A DNA stretch of 64,000 nt from Salinivibrio kushneri (GTDB lineage: Bacteria; Pseudomonadota; Gammaproteobacteria; Enterobacterales; Vibrionaceae): NCBI RefSeq assembly GCF_027286325.1, contig NZ_CP114589.1, positions 595,300 through 659,299 of the forward strand. Direction: 5' to 3'. Under the pieces are notes generated by a model. It made no database searches. It saw only the letters and a program-made list of their open reading frames with translations, and was not told the DNA's origin. Shown piece by piece: positions 33,661 to 43,400 of the stretch. Both the position numbers and the translations under genes were made by a program. Position 1 is the first letter of the stretch; each line of letters starts with the position of its first letter.

Positions 33661-34101
33661 ATGGGTCTGTTTAGTTCAAAGTCTACCCCGAGTCATGGCT
33701 TATCGATCGTCGCCAGAAACTGTAAAGTGGTCGGTGATATTGATCTTGAGGGTGATATTCAAATTGATGGATTTGGGGAAGGCAATATCATCCAGGCTAA
33801 CGCTGTTGTTATCTCAGCATCAGGCCACTTTCGCGGTACCATCAACGCTAAGCATATCACCATCAATGGCTTGGTAGAGGGGCAATGTGATGCAGACGCT
33901 ATTGATATTCTCTCTCAAGGAAAAATGAAAGGCGTGCTGAATACCGAGCAACTGACCATTGAAAAAGGTGGACTGCTTTCCGGTGAGAACCGTGCCACGC
34001 TATCAACAGACACCGTAGTACCCTTGGCGGAACAAGCAAGATCTGACGATAAAGCAAGCAAAGATAAAAAAGCTCATCCACCCTCCTCGAAACAGTCGTA
34101 A
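33661..34101 (+). CDS. Bactofilin (polymer-forming cytoskeletal protein)
   Basis: This 146-residue protein has a central bactofilin domain (about 15-115), a right-handed beta-helix with repeating hydrophobic strands: CKVVGDIDLEGDIQIDGFGEGNI, GHFRGTINAKHITINGLVEGQ and GKMKGVLNTEQLTIEKGG. Short disordered tails flank it, with a Lys/Asp/Ser-rich C-terminus. Bactofilins self-assemble without nucleotide and scaffold cell-wall or polar structures. The next gene starts 12 bp downstream and is probably co-transcribed. Confidence 0.9.
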   Translation: MGLFSSKSTPSHGLSIVARNCKVVGDIDLEGDIQIDGFGEGNIIQANAVVISASGHFRGTINAKHITINGLVEGQCDADAIDILSQGKMKGVLNTEQLTIEKGGLLSGENRATLSTDTVVPLAEQARSDDKASKDKKAHPPSSKQS

Positions 34102-34113
34102 GGAAGCCTGTGA

Positions 34114-34539
34114 ATGTCCGACTCTAATCAACCATCGGTTAGCTTTGATAGCTTTTCTCCTGAGCTACAATGCGTGATCCGTTATGAGCAAGCCCCAGAA
34201 GCCATGTACACGATGATCGCCTCTGTACATGATGCGTCCAGTGCCAGTGTCAAAGAGGCGTGGGAAAAACTGCCTGCCAGTGCGCAAAACATTCTCGACA
34301 ACTATGATCAATTTCACGCGCTCGTCGCCATAAGTCAAAGCTATGCGGGTATCGATGCATTGAGCGAACTCGAAAAAGTTGACTTAAGTGATATGTCTGA
34401 TGAAGAGCGTGATAACTACAAAGCGCAAATTCTTGATGATGTGCTCAACTCTTGTGTCAAAGATTTATCGAAGCAACTGAAGCAAGCACGTTTAAAGCCT
34501 GGATTAAAACGCGAGTTTCAAGCTATTTTCCAAAAATAA
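34114..34539 (+). CDS. DUF3069-type helical protein
   Basis: This 141-residue, acidic, all-helical soluble protein has no recognisable catalytic motif. Features include SPELQCVIRYEQAPEAMYTMIASVHDASSASVKEAW and a C-terminal basic helix (KQLKQARLKPGLKREFQAIFQK). It resembles the DUF3069 family found in Vibrionaceae, function unknown. It follows the bactofilin gene by 12 bp and is closed by a strong terminator, so it may assist or regulate bactofilin. That link is inference from position only. Confidence 0.65.
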   Translation: MSDSNQPSVSFDSFSPELQCVIRYEQAPEAMYTMIASVHDASSASVKEAWEKLPASAQNILDNYDQFHALVAISQSYAGIDALSELEKVDLSDMSDEERDNYKAQILDDVLNSCVKDLSKQLKQARLKPGLKREFQAIFQK

Positions 34540-34578
34540 GAAAGGCCAGTGCCATGCACTGACCTCTGTCTTTGATTC

Positions 34579-34603
34579 GCCCCCACTCGTTGGGGGCTTT
34601 TTT
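34579..34603 (+). terminator. Terminator of the bactofilin operon
   Basis: GCCCCCA/TGGGGGC is a 7-bp GC-rich stem with a 5-base loop, followed by six T. It lies 40 bases after the stop. Confidence 0.85.
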
Positions 34604-34621
34604 GTGACCAAACAGACGCGA

Positions 34622-35704
34622 TTAAGCGGACTCACTGAGTGGCGTGGTCTTTTCGCGGCGTGCACGCACAGAGGCCGCCAACTGGTGGAGTACCCTCTCG
34701 GTATCTTCCCAACCAATACAACCGTCCGTAATGCTTTGACCATAGGTAAGCGACTGACCGTCGGTTAAGTCTTGGCGACCTTCGACGAGATGACTCTCAA
34801 TCATCACCCCAAAGATCGCTTTGTTACCTGCTGCAATTTGTCCCGCCACATCTTCGCTGACTTCTTTCTGTTTTTGATATTGTTTGCTGCTATTGGCGTG
34901 GCTTAAATCAATCATCAATTTTTGCCGTAATCCAGCATCCGCCAACGCACCACAGATGTTATCGACATCACCCGCGTAATAATTAGGCGTTTTGCCTCCG
35001 CGTAAAATCAGATGACAGTCTTCATTACCTGCGGTCGCGACGATCGCAGAGTGTCCATATTTGGTCACCGATAAAAACTGGTGCGGTGAACTCGCTGAGC
35101 GAATCGCATCCGTGGCAATTTTGATATTCCCATCTGTGCCATTTTTAAACCCAACGGGACATGATAGCCCAGAGGCAAGTTCGCGATGCACCTGAGACTC
35201 TGTAGTCCGCGCCCCAATCGCGCCCCAGCTAATTAAATCAGCCATATACTGTGGCGTGATCATGTCAAGAAATTCTCCCGCCGCAGGTAAACCAGAATCC
35301 GCAATGTCTAACAGTAAATTACGCCCTAGCCGCAAACCATCATTTATTTTAAAGCTGTTGTCTAAATATGGGTCATTAATCAGGCCTTTCCAACCAACCG
35401 TCGTGCGCGGCTTTTCAAAATAAACCCGCATCACCACTTCCAAGTCGGCACTTAATGTCTCACGCAGTTGTTTAAGTTTTTTGGCGTAGTCACGCGCCGC
35501 ATTGGGATCGTGAATAGAACAAGGCCCGACAACGACAACCAAACGATCGTCTTGGTCGTTTAAGATCTTATGGATTGCCTGACGCGCGTTAAATACAGTT
35601 TGTTCTGCCGCGTCAGTCGCTGGAAACTTTTCCAAGACAGCGATAGGCGGAAGGAGTTCTTTTATTTGATCAATTCTAACGTCATCCGTTGGGTGTACAC
35701 TCAT
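34622..35704 (-). CDS. aroG: 3-deoxy-7-phosphoheptulonate (DAHP) synthase, AroG type
   Basis: AroG condenses phosphoenolpyruvate and erythrose-4-phosphate, the first step of aromatic amino-acid synthesis. The 360-residue class I enzyme has DDVRIDQIKELLPPIAVLEKFPAT near the N-terminus, as in E. coli AroG. The core motifs VVGPCSIHDP, RVYFEKPRTTVGWKG, GARTTESQVHRELASGL and VGFKNGTDGN are intact. N-terminal residues typical of the Phe-sensitive isozyme are present, but feedback specificity is inferred. A TyrR-like box lies about 95 bp upstream. Confidence 0.93.
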   Translation of the reverse strand: MSVHPTDDVRIDQIKELLPPIAVLEKFPATDAAEQTVFNARQAIHKILNDQDDRLVVVVGPCSIHDPNAARDYAKKLKQLRETLSADLEVVMRVYFEKPRTTVGWKGLINDPYLDNSFKINDGLRLGRNLLLDIADSGLPAAGEFLDMITPQYMADLISWGAIGARTTESQVHRELASGLSCPVGFKNGTDGNIKIATDAIRSASSPHQFLSVTKYGHSAIVATAGNEDCHLILRGGKTPNYYAGDVDNICGALADAGLRQKLMIDLSHANSSKQYQKQKEVSEDVAGQIAAGNKAIFGVMIESHLVEGRQDLTDGQSLTYGQSITDGCIGWEDTERVLHQLAASVRARREKTTPLSESA

Positions 35705-35797
35705 GGGCTAATCCTGTGTTTGCGTGTCGCTGGCTCACGTAGCTGACTGCCACGTTTTCTTTGTTAGACTCCTACGCTAACCTGCCACATTCTTTTG

Positions 35798-35815
35798 TGC
35801 AAATATTTTTTTACG
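35798..35815. promoter_or_regulatory. Candidate TyrR box upstream of aroG
   Basis: TGCAAA-N6-TTTACG matches 10 of the 12 defined positions of TGTAAA-N6-TTTACA, including the key G and C. It sits upstream of the aroG start at a position consistent with TyrR repression. Confidence 0.45.
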
Positions 35816-35983
35816 CAAAAACAAAAAGCCAAATCAAACAAAAAATTGACACAAGCACTGCGGTGAATTAAGGGCGAATTGATGTGCGCTGTGACTTAAA
35901 TACAGGTGCAAGATCGGCTAAGTTATTGCACTGACCGCGTTGAAGCTATTACACTGATGTTAAATGCAAATGGAGTAAATGCT

Positions 35984-36523
35984 GTGATCTCACGCCTCAG
36001 TAAAGCGGCACTATTGGCCATGACCCTGTCCGTACCCGCAGTACATGCGACCAATTTTGATTACAACCATATTCAGGTCAACGTCCTGGCAAATCCTAGT
36101 GGGATTGGCGGGCTGGGACGTTTTGCGTTTACGGAAGGTGCACACTTTGTCGCCAAAGGGGATACGCAGTTCGAAGGAGACTGGTATACCTCTGGCGGTG
36201 TGGGGTTTCATGCCCCGATTAATCAGTTTGTCGATGTGTATGGCGAGCTGGAGGGCGCTTGGTTTAGGCGGCCAGACGACGACAAGCACGATACCGGTGA
36301 TTTTGCCACAGTAATTGGTGCCGGATTGCGCGGCTGGGTAGCCCCACCAATTGAGGCCAACTTGTACGTCGGTTCTATCATCTTTGATCAAGACGACACC
36401 ACCAGCTTAGTAGAAATTGGCGGGCGCTTTCACTCCACCGAAACCTTGTCGTTAGGCGCGACGTGGCGTGCCAATGGTTTGGAACAAAATCGCTTGATTT
36501 TTTCTGTCAGATACCTGTATTAA
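35984..36523 (+). CDS. Small outer-membrane beta-barrel protein
   Basis: This encodes about 179 residues from GTG at 35984 (GGAG nine bases upstream; in-frame ATG at 35957 also possible). A signal peptide ends near SVPAVHA/TNFDYN. The mature part is built of alternating amphipathic strands (HIQVNVLANPS, GVGFHAPINQFVDVYGELEGAWF, GAGLRGWVAPPIEANLYVGSIIF) and ends in the aromatic FSVRYLY, a BAM-type C-terminal signal. It is likely an eight-stranded barrel of unknown function. Confidence 0.75.
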   Translation: MISRLSKAALLAMTLSVPAVHATNFDYNHIQVNVLANPSGIGGLGRFAFTEGAHFVAKGDTQFEGDWYTSGGVGFHAPINQFVDVYGELEGAWFRRPDDDKHDTGDFATVIGAGLRGWVAPPIEANLYVGSIIFDQDDTTSLVEIGGRFHSTETLSLGATWRANGLEQNRLIFSVRYLY

Positions 36524-36716
36524 TAGCGAGCGGTAACCCTCTACTCCCTTGTGTTACCGCCCAGTGTGACCTCTCTCACTGGTTATATTGTCAATCTAAA
36601 CTAAGTTTAAGGTATGGACGTAGTCGCTATTATAAGGCGGGCGTCTTAGTGCGTGGTGCAACTCCCACAGCGATGCTCGTTGTGATTGTGCGTGGGAACT
36701 GTCGGAGGGTATAACG

Positions 36717-36920
36717 ATGGTGATGACTCAACGTATTGATGAATTTGAAAGAAAAATCCAAGAGGCCTATCAAGAAGGCAATATTGAAACCGCTCATCGC
36801 TTGGAAGAGCAAGTAACGATGCTGCGGCGACGTCAACTCAAGCCTGCTGCTGACTTTCAAGCCGCCAGCCAAGTAGAAGACTTTCATGAAGTGTCAGACG
36901 GCGACTATTACGACAACTGA
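36717..36920 (+). CDS. Small coiled-coil protein
   Basis: This encodes 67 residues. MTQRIDEFERKIQEAYQEGNIETAHRLEEQVTMLRRRQ is a continuous amphipathic helix followed by a short acidic tail (EVSDGDYYDN). GGAGGG lies 9 bases before the ATG at 36717, and another ATG is two codons later. No family is recognised with confidence. It is a single gene preceded by inverted repeats and followed by a hairpin terminator. Confidence 0.6.
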   Translation: MVMTQRIDEFERKIQEAYQEGNIETAHRLEEQVTMLRRRQLKPAADFQAASQVEDFHEVSDGDYYDN

Positions 36921-36946
36921 TCCAGAACATCGACGCTTATAAGCAT

Positions 36947-36976
36947 AAAAAAGCCTTCTCCGTGGAGAAGGCTTTT
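36947..36976. terminator. Strong hairpin terminator, best on the minus strand
   Basis: A near-perfect 13-bp stem AAAAGCCTTCTCC/GGAGAAGGCTTTT has six uninterrupted T on the minus strand and TTTT...TTTTT on the plus strand. It can end the coiled-coil gene and also implies a minus-strand transcript coming from the right. Confidence 0.8.
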
Positions 36977-37023
36977 CGTTTTTGCTGAATAAAACGAGTG
37001 TATAAAAGGGCTCAATCAGCAGA

Positions 37024-37098
37024 TTATTGTGCAGCACGTTCACGGCGAACAATCCACGCCGCAGCAGTGATAAAAGCAACGACCAGTGCAGTTTCCAC
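37024..37098 (-). CDS. Candidate 24-residue membrane microprotein
   Basis: A GTG-started frame encodes a hydrophobic stretch (ETALVVAFITAAAWIV) followed by RRERAAQ and a TAA stop, the layout of a single-pass small membrane protein with a positive cytoplasmic end. GGGAAA lies 7-8 bases before the GTG. A strong terminator lies 48 bases downstream on the same strand, supporting transcription. It is below normal gene-calling length, and no promoter is convincing. Confidence 0.42.
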   Translation of the reverse strand: METALVVAFITAAAWIVRRERAAQ

Positions 37099-37503
37099 AG
37101 CAATTTTCCCAGTTTAAAAGATGATAGACAGAGCGATACGCGTTTTCAGCAACTCAAACTGTTCAAAGGATGAGCGCTTTCCAACAGATGGACGTAGTTT
37201 ACGGATAAATCACTGTAAAATCAGCCATAGAATCGATCTCACGCAAAGAAAAGTGAGTTTTTTGGTCAACTTGACACTTGAACGCATAAAGTTTCATCAC
37301 TTAACATCTTGTGGTGCGACAAAGCGCAGCTTTCACTGTTAGCGATACGTCATGTTTAACCAATGACGCCTCTAGTTAGGGAGATTGCCACGATATTGAG
37401 GCAAAGACAGAGATAAATCATGGAGAGAGGTTTGATACTCGGCCTATGCCTTAAAAGTAGCGTTAAAGTGGCAGAGCAATCGTTATATTGCGTAGTCGAG
37501 AGG

Positions 37504-37531
37504 TTCCGCTACACCATTTGGTATAGCGGAA
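37504..37531. repeat. Long interrupted hairpin
   Basis: TTCCGCTA-c-ACC-ATTT-GGT-a-TAGCGGAA forms an 11-bp stem with one internal mismatch and no T run. It lies about 50 bp past the helicase stop and may stabilise the 3' end of its mRNA. Confidence 0.45.
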
Positions 37532-37581
37532 GAGTCAGTGTTTAAGAGTCAGAGCCAAAAAGCTCAGCCATTACAGCTCGA

Positions 37582-38901
37582 TTAAGACTCAGGTTTGGAC
37601 TTCTTTCTTACCAAAGGCGCATCACCAACCGGCACGTTGGTATAAAAGCTTCTATCTCGCTTTTTTGGCGCCTTTTTCTTGTTCTTAACCGGGGCTTTTT
37701 TGGGTTTAGCAGACTTAGAAGGTTTTGCTTCTTCAGCTTTTTTCTCTTTAAAGCCCTTAAACTTTCCTTCAAAGCCTTCAATCTTAGTAAACTCGAGTTT
37801 TTGCTGTAAAAAGCCTTCTATATTTTTAAAACTACGCCAATCTTTAGGCCCTACCAGTGAGTAGGCCAACCCTTGCTGTCCAGCACGACCAGTACGCCCG
37901 ACTCGATGAATATATTCCTCCGCATGCTTTGGCATATCAAAGTTGATCACCAAAGAGACATTCATCAAGTCTAAGCCACGTGATGCCACGTCTGTGGTCA
38001 CCAATACTTCGTGAAACCCACGCTCAAACTCGTTCATGATTCGGCTGCGTGTGGCTTGGTTTAATTCGCCGCTGAGTGCAATCGCTTGGTAGCCAGCCTG
38101 AGAAAAACGTTCAGCTAAACGCTCTGTGTCCGCACGTGTCGCGGTAAAAATCATGACTTGTTTATGCGCATTGGCTTTGAGCAGTTGCTCAAGCAGCGCA
38201 TGTTTATGGTCGAGGTGATCACTCAGCACAAAGTGTTGCTCAATATCGCCATGTAACGCTTCAATCTCTCCCACGGCAACACGTTTGGGTGACTTGAGCA
38301 TCCCCGCTGCGATGTCTGTCACTTGCTGATGATTCAAGGTTGCAGAAAACATCAGTGTCTGCCTTAAACGATGATCAGCATGTTGGTTAACCGTATCGAG
38401 CTGCGCTTTAAAGCCCAGATCAAGCATGCGATCCGCTTCGTCCAAGATCAGCATTTCCAGTCCCGACAAAGACAGATGGCGTTGTTCAAGATGATCAGCT
38501 AATCGACCCGGTGTCGCAACCACAAACGTTGGCGACTGGCGAAACACCTTCGCTTGCTCGTTAAAATTCTCGCCACCGAGTACCAAAGCCGGTTTGTGGC
38601 TGGTGCCGCTAGTCAGCATACGCAGCTGACCATACACTTGTTTGGCTAGCTCACGAGTCGGCGCCAAGATCAAAACACGCGGATCACGACGACTGAGGGG
38701 TTTAGAACGCAACACACGCTGCATAGCTGGCAACAAAAACGCCAGGGTTTTCCCCGACCCTGTTTTTGAAGAGGCCAATAAGTCTTTGCCAGCCATTACA
38801 ACGGGAATGGCTTGACGTTGAATGTCTGTTGGCTGTTCAAATCCACGGTGGGCAATAAGCGACAGTAAGCGTCTATCGAGTCCCAGATCGTCAAATTGCA
38901 A
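37582..38901 (-). CDS. DEAD-box ATP-dependent RNA helicase
   Basis: This encodes about 439 residues. Motifs in order are the Q motif GFEQPTDIQRQAIP, Walker A ASSKTGSGKT, PTRELA, TPGRLADH, DEAD (LILDEADRML), SAT, and the C-terminal MIFTATRADTERLA, TDVASRGLD and HRVGRTGRAG. The tail after about 370 is Lys-rich (KAPVKNKKKAPKKRDRS) and likely binds RNA. It is closest in layout to SrmB/RhlE-type helicases. The start is probably TTG at 38901 (GGAG seven bases upstream), giving MQFDDLGLDRRLL; an upstream ATG at 38949 lacks a ribosome site. Confidence 0.9.
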   Translation of the reverse strand: MQFDDLGLDRRLLSLIAHRGFEQPTDIQRQAIPVVMAGKDLLASSKTGSGKTLAFLLPAMQRVLRSKPLSRRDPRVLILAPTRELAKQVYGQLRMLTSGTSHKPALVLGGENFNEQAKVFRQSPTFVVATPGRLADHLEQRHLSLSGLEMLILDEADRMLDLGFKAQLDTVNQHADHRLRQTLMFSATLNHQQVTDIAAGMLKSPKRVAVGEIEALHGDIEQHFVLSDHLDHKHALLEQLLKANAHKQVMIFTATRADTERLAERFSQAGYQAIALSGELNQATRSRIMNEFERGFHEVLVTTDVASRGLDLMNVSLVINFDMPKHAEEYIHRVGRTGRAGQQGLAYSLVGPKDWRSFKNIEGFLQQKLEFTKIEGFEGKFKGFKEKKAEEAKPSKSAKPKKAPVKNKKKAPKKRDRSFYTNVPVGDAPLVRKKSKPES

Positions 38902-39034
38902 GGTATCACTCCAAAGGTAAATCAAAAGCAAAAGGCGTGCACACGCCAATTAAGGCGGCGAATGCTATCATACTTTAGCAAAAAACACCGCACCAAAAAT
39001 ACTGATTACGCCACGAACAGAGGGCCACGCTAAC

Positions 39035-39580
39035 ATGAATGACACGATACGCTACCAGTGGAAAAAGCTCAGCTTGGTGGAAGCGCATACACAAACACCT
39101 GATGGTCTACATCACGTACATCATGTCGTACGCCACCCCGGCGCCGCCGTGATATTACCCCTGACTGAAGATGGCAATATACTGCTGCTCAAGCAATTTC
39201 GCCCTGCTATCAATCAATGGATTATTGAAGCACCAGCAGGCACGCTGGAAGCGGAGGAGCCACCGCTAGACGCCGCTAAAAGAGAGTTAGAAGAAGAGGC
39301 CGGTTATGTGGCGACTCGCTGGCATCCACTCGGCATCGCGCATCCTGTACCTGGATTTTGCGATGAAGTGCAGTATTTCTATATTGCCCAAGCGCTCACC
39401 CCCACTCAGACGCAATTAGATGACGATGAATTTATTGAGCCTTATTGGGTGAGCCCTTCCCAGTTACAGGCACTCGTTGCAAATGGAAAAATCACAGACA
39501 CCAAAACCTGCGCCATTATTCTCCGTGCCTTGTGTGGTGGATTAATCCCAACGATAGACGTCGAATCCCTGAAAAAATAA
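39035..39580 (+). CDS. Nudix hydrolase (ADP-ribose pyrophosphatase-like)
   Basis: This 181-residue protein has a Nudix box spanning about residues 69-91 (APAGTLEAEEPPLDAAKREL then EEEAGY), conforming to Gx5Ex7REUxEExGU with the acidic metal ligands. The preceding LLKQFRPAINQWIIEAPAG strand and following PVPGFCDEVQYFYIAQAL match ADP-ribose and nucleoside-diphosphate-sugar pyrophosphatases. It is a single gene divergent from the helicase gene. Confidence 0.88.
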   Translation: MNDTIRYQWKKLSLVEAHTQTPDGLHHVHHVVRHPGAAVILPLTEDGNILLLKQFRPAINQWIIEAPAGTLEAEEPPLDAAKRELEEEAGYVATRWHPLGIAHPVPGFCDEVQYFYIAQALTPTQTQLDDDEFIEPYWVSPSQLQALVANGKITDTKTCAIILRALCGGLIPTIDVESLKK

Positions 39581-39672
39581 AGCACTAGACCACAACTTTG
39601 TTAACAAGATGTTGACGGCAAATTGGGCACCGATGTAGCGTAACAGGTATGACCAGATAACAAGGAGTGTCT

Positions 39673-40155
39673 ATGTTCTCGTCTCCGTTAGCACGCGCTA
39701 ATCAACATTTGTCATTATTCGGCTTCTTAAAAGTGCCCATGATCGGCTGGTGTCGCCCCAAGATCCTTTCTATCGACGATAAGCATGTCACGATGCGAAT
39801 CCCGCTGGGACGGCGTACCAAAAACCACCTCAACAGCATGTATTTCGGCGCGTTGGCGGTTGGCGCGGATGTCGCAGGTGGCTTTCTTGCCATGGCCATG
39901 GCCGAGCAACGCGGGGTTAAAATTAGCTTAGCGTTTAAATCCGTCAATGCTGATTTTCATAAACGGCCAGAGGATGATGTAGTGTTTACTTGTCTTGATG
40001 GAGACAAAATTAACCAGATGATCAGTGAATCAATCGAAACGGGTCATCGCGTTAATCAACCCGTCACCATTGTAGCCACATGCCCGAGCTTACACGGGGA
40101 GGAGCCTATGGCGACCTTTGAATTGACGCTATCAGTCAAAAAAATCGGCGAATAA
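39673..40155 (+). CDS. DUF4442 / hotdog-fold thioesterase-like protein
   Basis: This 160-residue protein has the hotdog pattern of DUF4442 and PaaI-like thioesterases: PLGRRTKNHLNSMYFGALAVGADVAGGFLAM carries the N-H-x(4)-Y/F-G segment before the long central helix. AAGGAG lies just before the ATG at 39673. A substrate cannot be inferred. It is followed by an 8-bp inverted repeat (AGCCAGTC/GACTGGCT) near 40200-40231 that may act as a weak terminator. Confidence 0.75.
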   Translation: MFSSPLARANQHLSLFGFLKVPMIGWCRPKILSIDDKHVTMRIPLGRRTKNHLNSMYFGALAVGADVAGGFLAMAMAEQRGVKISLAFKSVNADFHKRPEDDVVFTCLDGDKINQMISESIETGHRVNQPVTIVATCPSLHGEEPMATFELTLSVKKIGE

Positions 40156-40430
40156 TCCCCCATCACCTTGCTTTTCACTGTCGTTGTTTGTCACGCCTTC
40201 AGCCAGTCTGTCTCGTCAATGGACTGGCTCTATTTATCAATACAATATAATCAACCAGTTACATAATACCTATCATCATTGTGACTTTGATTCTGAATTC
40301 TCAGTTATATTATTGACTTTAAGCAACGCTGATAAAATCGCGAGATTGCGCTGAAATTCACCGAGTTATCAACTGTTTTTGTGGATTAAATTCAAGTTAT
40401 ACACAGGGACGTTTGTCTTAAGGTTGAAAC
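40156..40430. other. AT-rich non-coding region between convergent genes
   Basis: No gene is supported. After the AGCCAGTC/GACTGGCT hairpin the sequence is AT-rich and contains promoter-like TTGACT and TAAAAT elements (about 40315-40340) with poor spacing. A small RNA cannot be ruled out. Confidence 0.3.
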
Positions 40431-40456
40431 AAAAAAGCACCGTTAAAACGGTGCTT
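40431..40456 (-). terminator. Terminator of the RND pump operon
   Basis: The perfect 9-bp stem AAGCACCGT/ACGGTGCTT has a 4-base loop and a minus-strand run of six T. It lies 10 bases after the permease stop. Confidence 0.85.
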
Positions 40457-40465
40457 ATAGTGGGA

Positions 40466-43400
40466 TCATTCAGGGTGGTAGCGAATTTGGTAGAAGATAC
40501 GGTACAGCACAGGCACCACAATCAATGTCAATACGGTGGCAAACCCGAGCCCAAACATAATCGTCACCGCCATCGGCCGGAAGAAAACATCCGGCAACAA
40601 AGGAAGCATCCCTAAAATAGTGGTAATGGCGGTCATGCACACTGGGCGTACCCGGCTCACTGCCGCATCGACGACGGCTTGATAGCGCTGCTTACCACTG
40701 GCCACTTCGATATTAATCTGATCGATCAACACAATGCCGTTTTTGAGCAGCATCCCACTCAAGCTTAAAAAGCCCAAGAGTGCCATAAAACCAAACGGGG
40801 TATCCAGCAACAGCAACCCTGTGGTGACCCCAACCACCGCCAAGGGCACCGTCAGCCAAATGATCAATGACTCTTTCACCGAGTTAAACAGCAATATCGT
40901 GACCAGGAACATAAACAAATAACCAAGCGGCATAATGCTAAATAAGCCCTCTTTCGCCTCTTTGGAAGATTCATGCTCACCGCCCCATTCAATGCTGTAA
41001 CCTTCAGGTAGAGGAATCGACTCAATATCAGCACGCACACGGCTTAGCAAGGTCGCCGCGGTGGTTTCCCGTAACGGATCGGGATCGGCCAACACGGTGA
41101 GCATTCTTTTGCGGTTTTTACGCATGATGATCGGATCTTCCCAACGCATGTCGTAATCGAGAATGACTTGCTGTAAAGGAATGTAGTCTTTCAATACCGG
41201 GCTCCATATTTTCATGCCTTCTAAGGTATTGATGTTCACACGCTCCTCATCGGGCAACCGTGCAACGATCGGCATAAGGTTGGTCCCATCTCGGTAAACA
41301 CCAATCCGTTTGCCGCTGAATGTCATTGCCAGTAACTCGTCAACATCTTTTTTGGTGATGCCATAGCGTCGCGCCTGACTTTCATTAAACGCAGGTTCAA
41401 GAACTTTGGTGCGATTACGCCAATCATGGCGGATATTCACCGCATCAGGATCCTGATGCAGTCGCGCTTCTACTTGTTTAGCAATTGCGCGTAACTTAGT
41501 GGGATCTGAACCAAAAATACGCGCCTCAATTTTCGAGCCGGTAGCAGGGCCTAAGGAAATAGGCTTCAGTTTAAGCTGCGCATCTGGGTACTGGCTACGA
41601 ACATGCTCTCGCACTATGCCCATAGTGGGTTTAACATGGTCGTATTGATCAACACGGACGATCAACTCACCATAGGCGGCATATGTTTTCTCCGGTGAAT
41701 AGGTCAACATAAAACGTTGCGAACCTTGTCCGGCACTGGTAGACACATAGTTGACGCCTTGTTGTTGACTCAGCCAGCTCGACACGTCGTCCAATGTACT
41801 TTGTGTTGCACGAATATCGGTGCCTTCTGGCAACCAAACGTCGACCATAAACATGGGCGTGGTAGAGTCTGGAAAAAACGACTGCTTGAGGTGACCAAAG
41901 CCATAAATACTGGCCCCCAGTGCCACTACCATCACTAACAAGGTGATATAGGCGTGATGCATGCAGGCGGTAAGAAAACGTTTATACACCACAAACAGAA
42001 TCCCGTTGTAGGGGTCACTGCCCTCATCCCCTTCTTCGAGCGGTGTTTCTTTGAAGAACACGCTGGCAAAGAAAGGCGTTAACGTGATAGCGGTAAACCA
42101 ACTTAACAGTAAGGATATTAATAACACTGTAAATAAGGTGCCGCAGTATTCGCCCGTTGCGTCCTCGGACAAGCCAATCGGGGCAAAAGCCGTTACCGCG
42201 ATCACTGTCGCCCCAAGTAAAGGCCACTTAGTTTGCGTCACAATGTCGTGAGCCGCCTGTAGACGGGTTCGTCCTCGCTTTAAGCCCACGAGTATCCCTT
42301 CGACCACCACGATGGCATTATCCACCAACATCCCTAGGGCAATGACTAACGCCCCGAGAGAGACGCGCTGAAGGTTAATTTCGAAGTAATACATGAATAC
42401 AAACGTACCCAGTACCGTCAGCAATAACACCAAACCAATTAATAATCCCGAGCGCAGGCCCATAAAAAAGAGCAGTACGATAATTACAATCGCCACCGCT
42501 TGGCCTAAGCTGGAGACAAACCCGCTCACTGAGCTATCAACCTCATTGGGCTGGTTGTAGACATGATGGACATTGATTCCCACAGGCTGATCACTGTTTA
42601 ACGCTGCAAGACGCTTATCCACATTGTCGCCGACTTCTACCACGTTCACACCATCAGCAAACGATACCCCTACTTGTAGCGCTTGTTTGCCGTTGTACGA
42701 AATGATCTGCCGCGGTACCTCTTGGTATCCACGCTTTACCTCGGCAACGTCGCGCAAATAAATCAGCCCTTGTGACCCTGCTTCAGTGAGGATCAAGTTG
42801 CCCAACTCATCTACGGAGGAAAACTCGCCGGTTGGGTGAATGCGAATATATTCATCACCCACACGCAATGCTCCAGCGTTGCTCACGAGGTTTTGCGTCG
42901 CCAACAAGTTAAACAAGGTATCCGGTGAGATCCCTAAGCTACTTAACCGCTGAATCGAGACCTCAATGAAGACTTGCTCTTGCTGCGTACCACTGACTTG
43001 CACCTTGCCAACACCATCAACAAGCTCAAGCTCGCGGCGCAAAAAGTCAACATAGTCTTTCAGTTCGCTGTAGCCGTATCCTTCGCCAGTGACGGCTAGC
43101 ATGATCCCAAACACATCACCAAAATCATCTTTCACCTGTGGCGGATTGACCCCAGGAGGAAGCGACCCACGCGCATCATGGACTTTTCGTCGCAACTCAT
43201 CCCAAATTTGCGGCAAATCATCGGCGCGGTATTTGGGTTTCATTTTGACCGTGATCTGAGACAAGCCACGACTGGAGATAGAACGCACTTCATCCACATA
43301 GGTCAGCTGCTGAACCGCCTTCTCCAGCGGATAAGTGACTTCTTCTTCCACCTGTTGGGGGGTCGCGCCTGGATAACTGGTCACCACCATCGCATCTTTG

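Larger units (their letters stand above)
36921..37581. other. 661-bp region with terminator, tiny ORF and hairpin
   Basis: No large gene is supported between the coiled-coil gene and the helicase. The region holds the terminator at 36947-36976, a possible 24-residue membrane peptide on the minus strand (37024-37098), and a long hairpin at 37504-37531. A 73-codon open frame at 37121-37342 (+) has no protein-like composition and is not called. Confidence 0.5.

Noticed and set aside
37121..37342. 73-codon open frame in the gap before the helicase
   Set aside because: No ribosome site or protein-like composition, and no domain resemblance.
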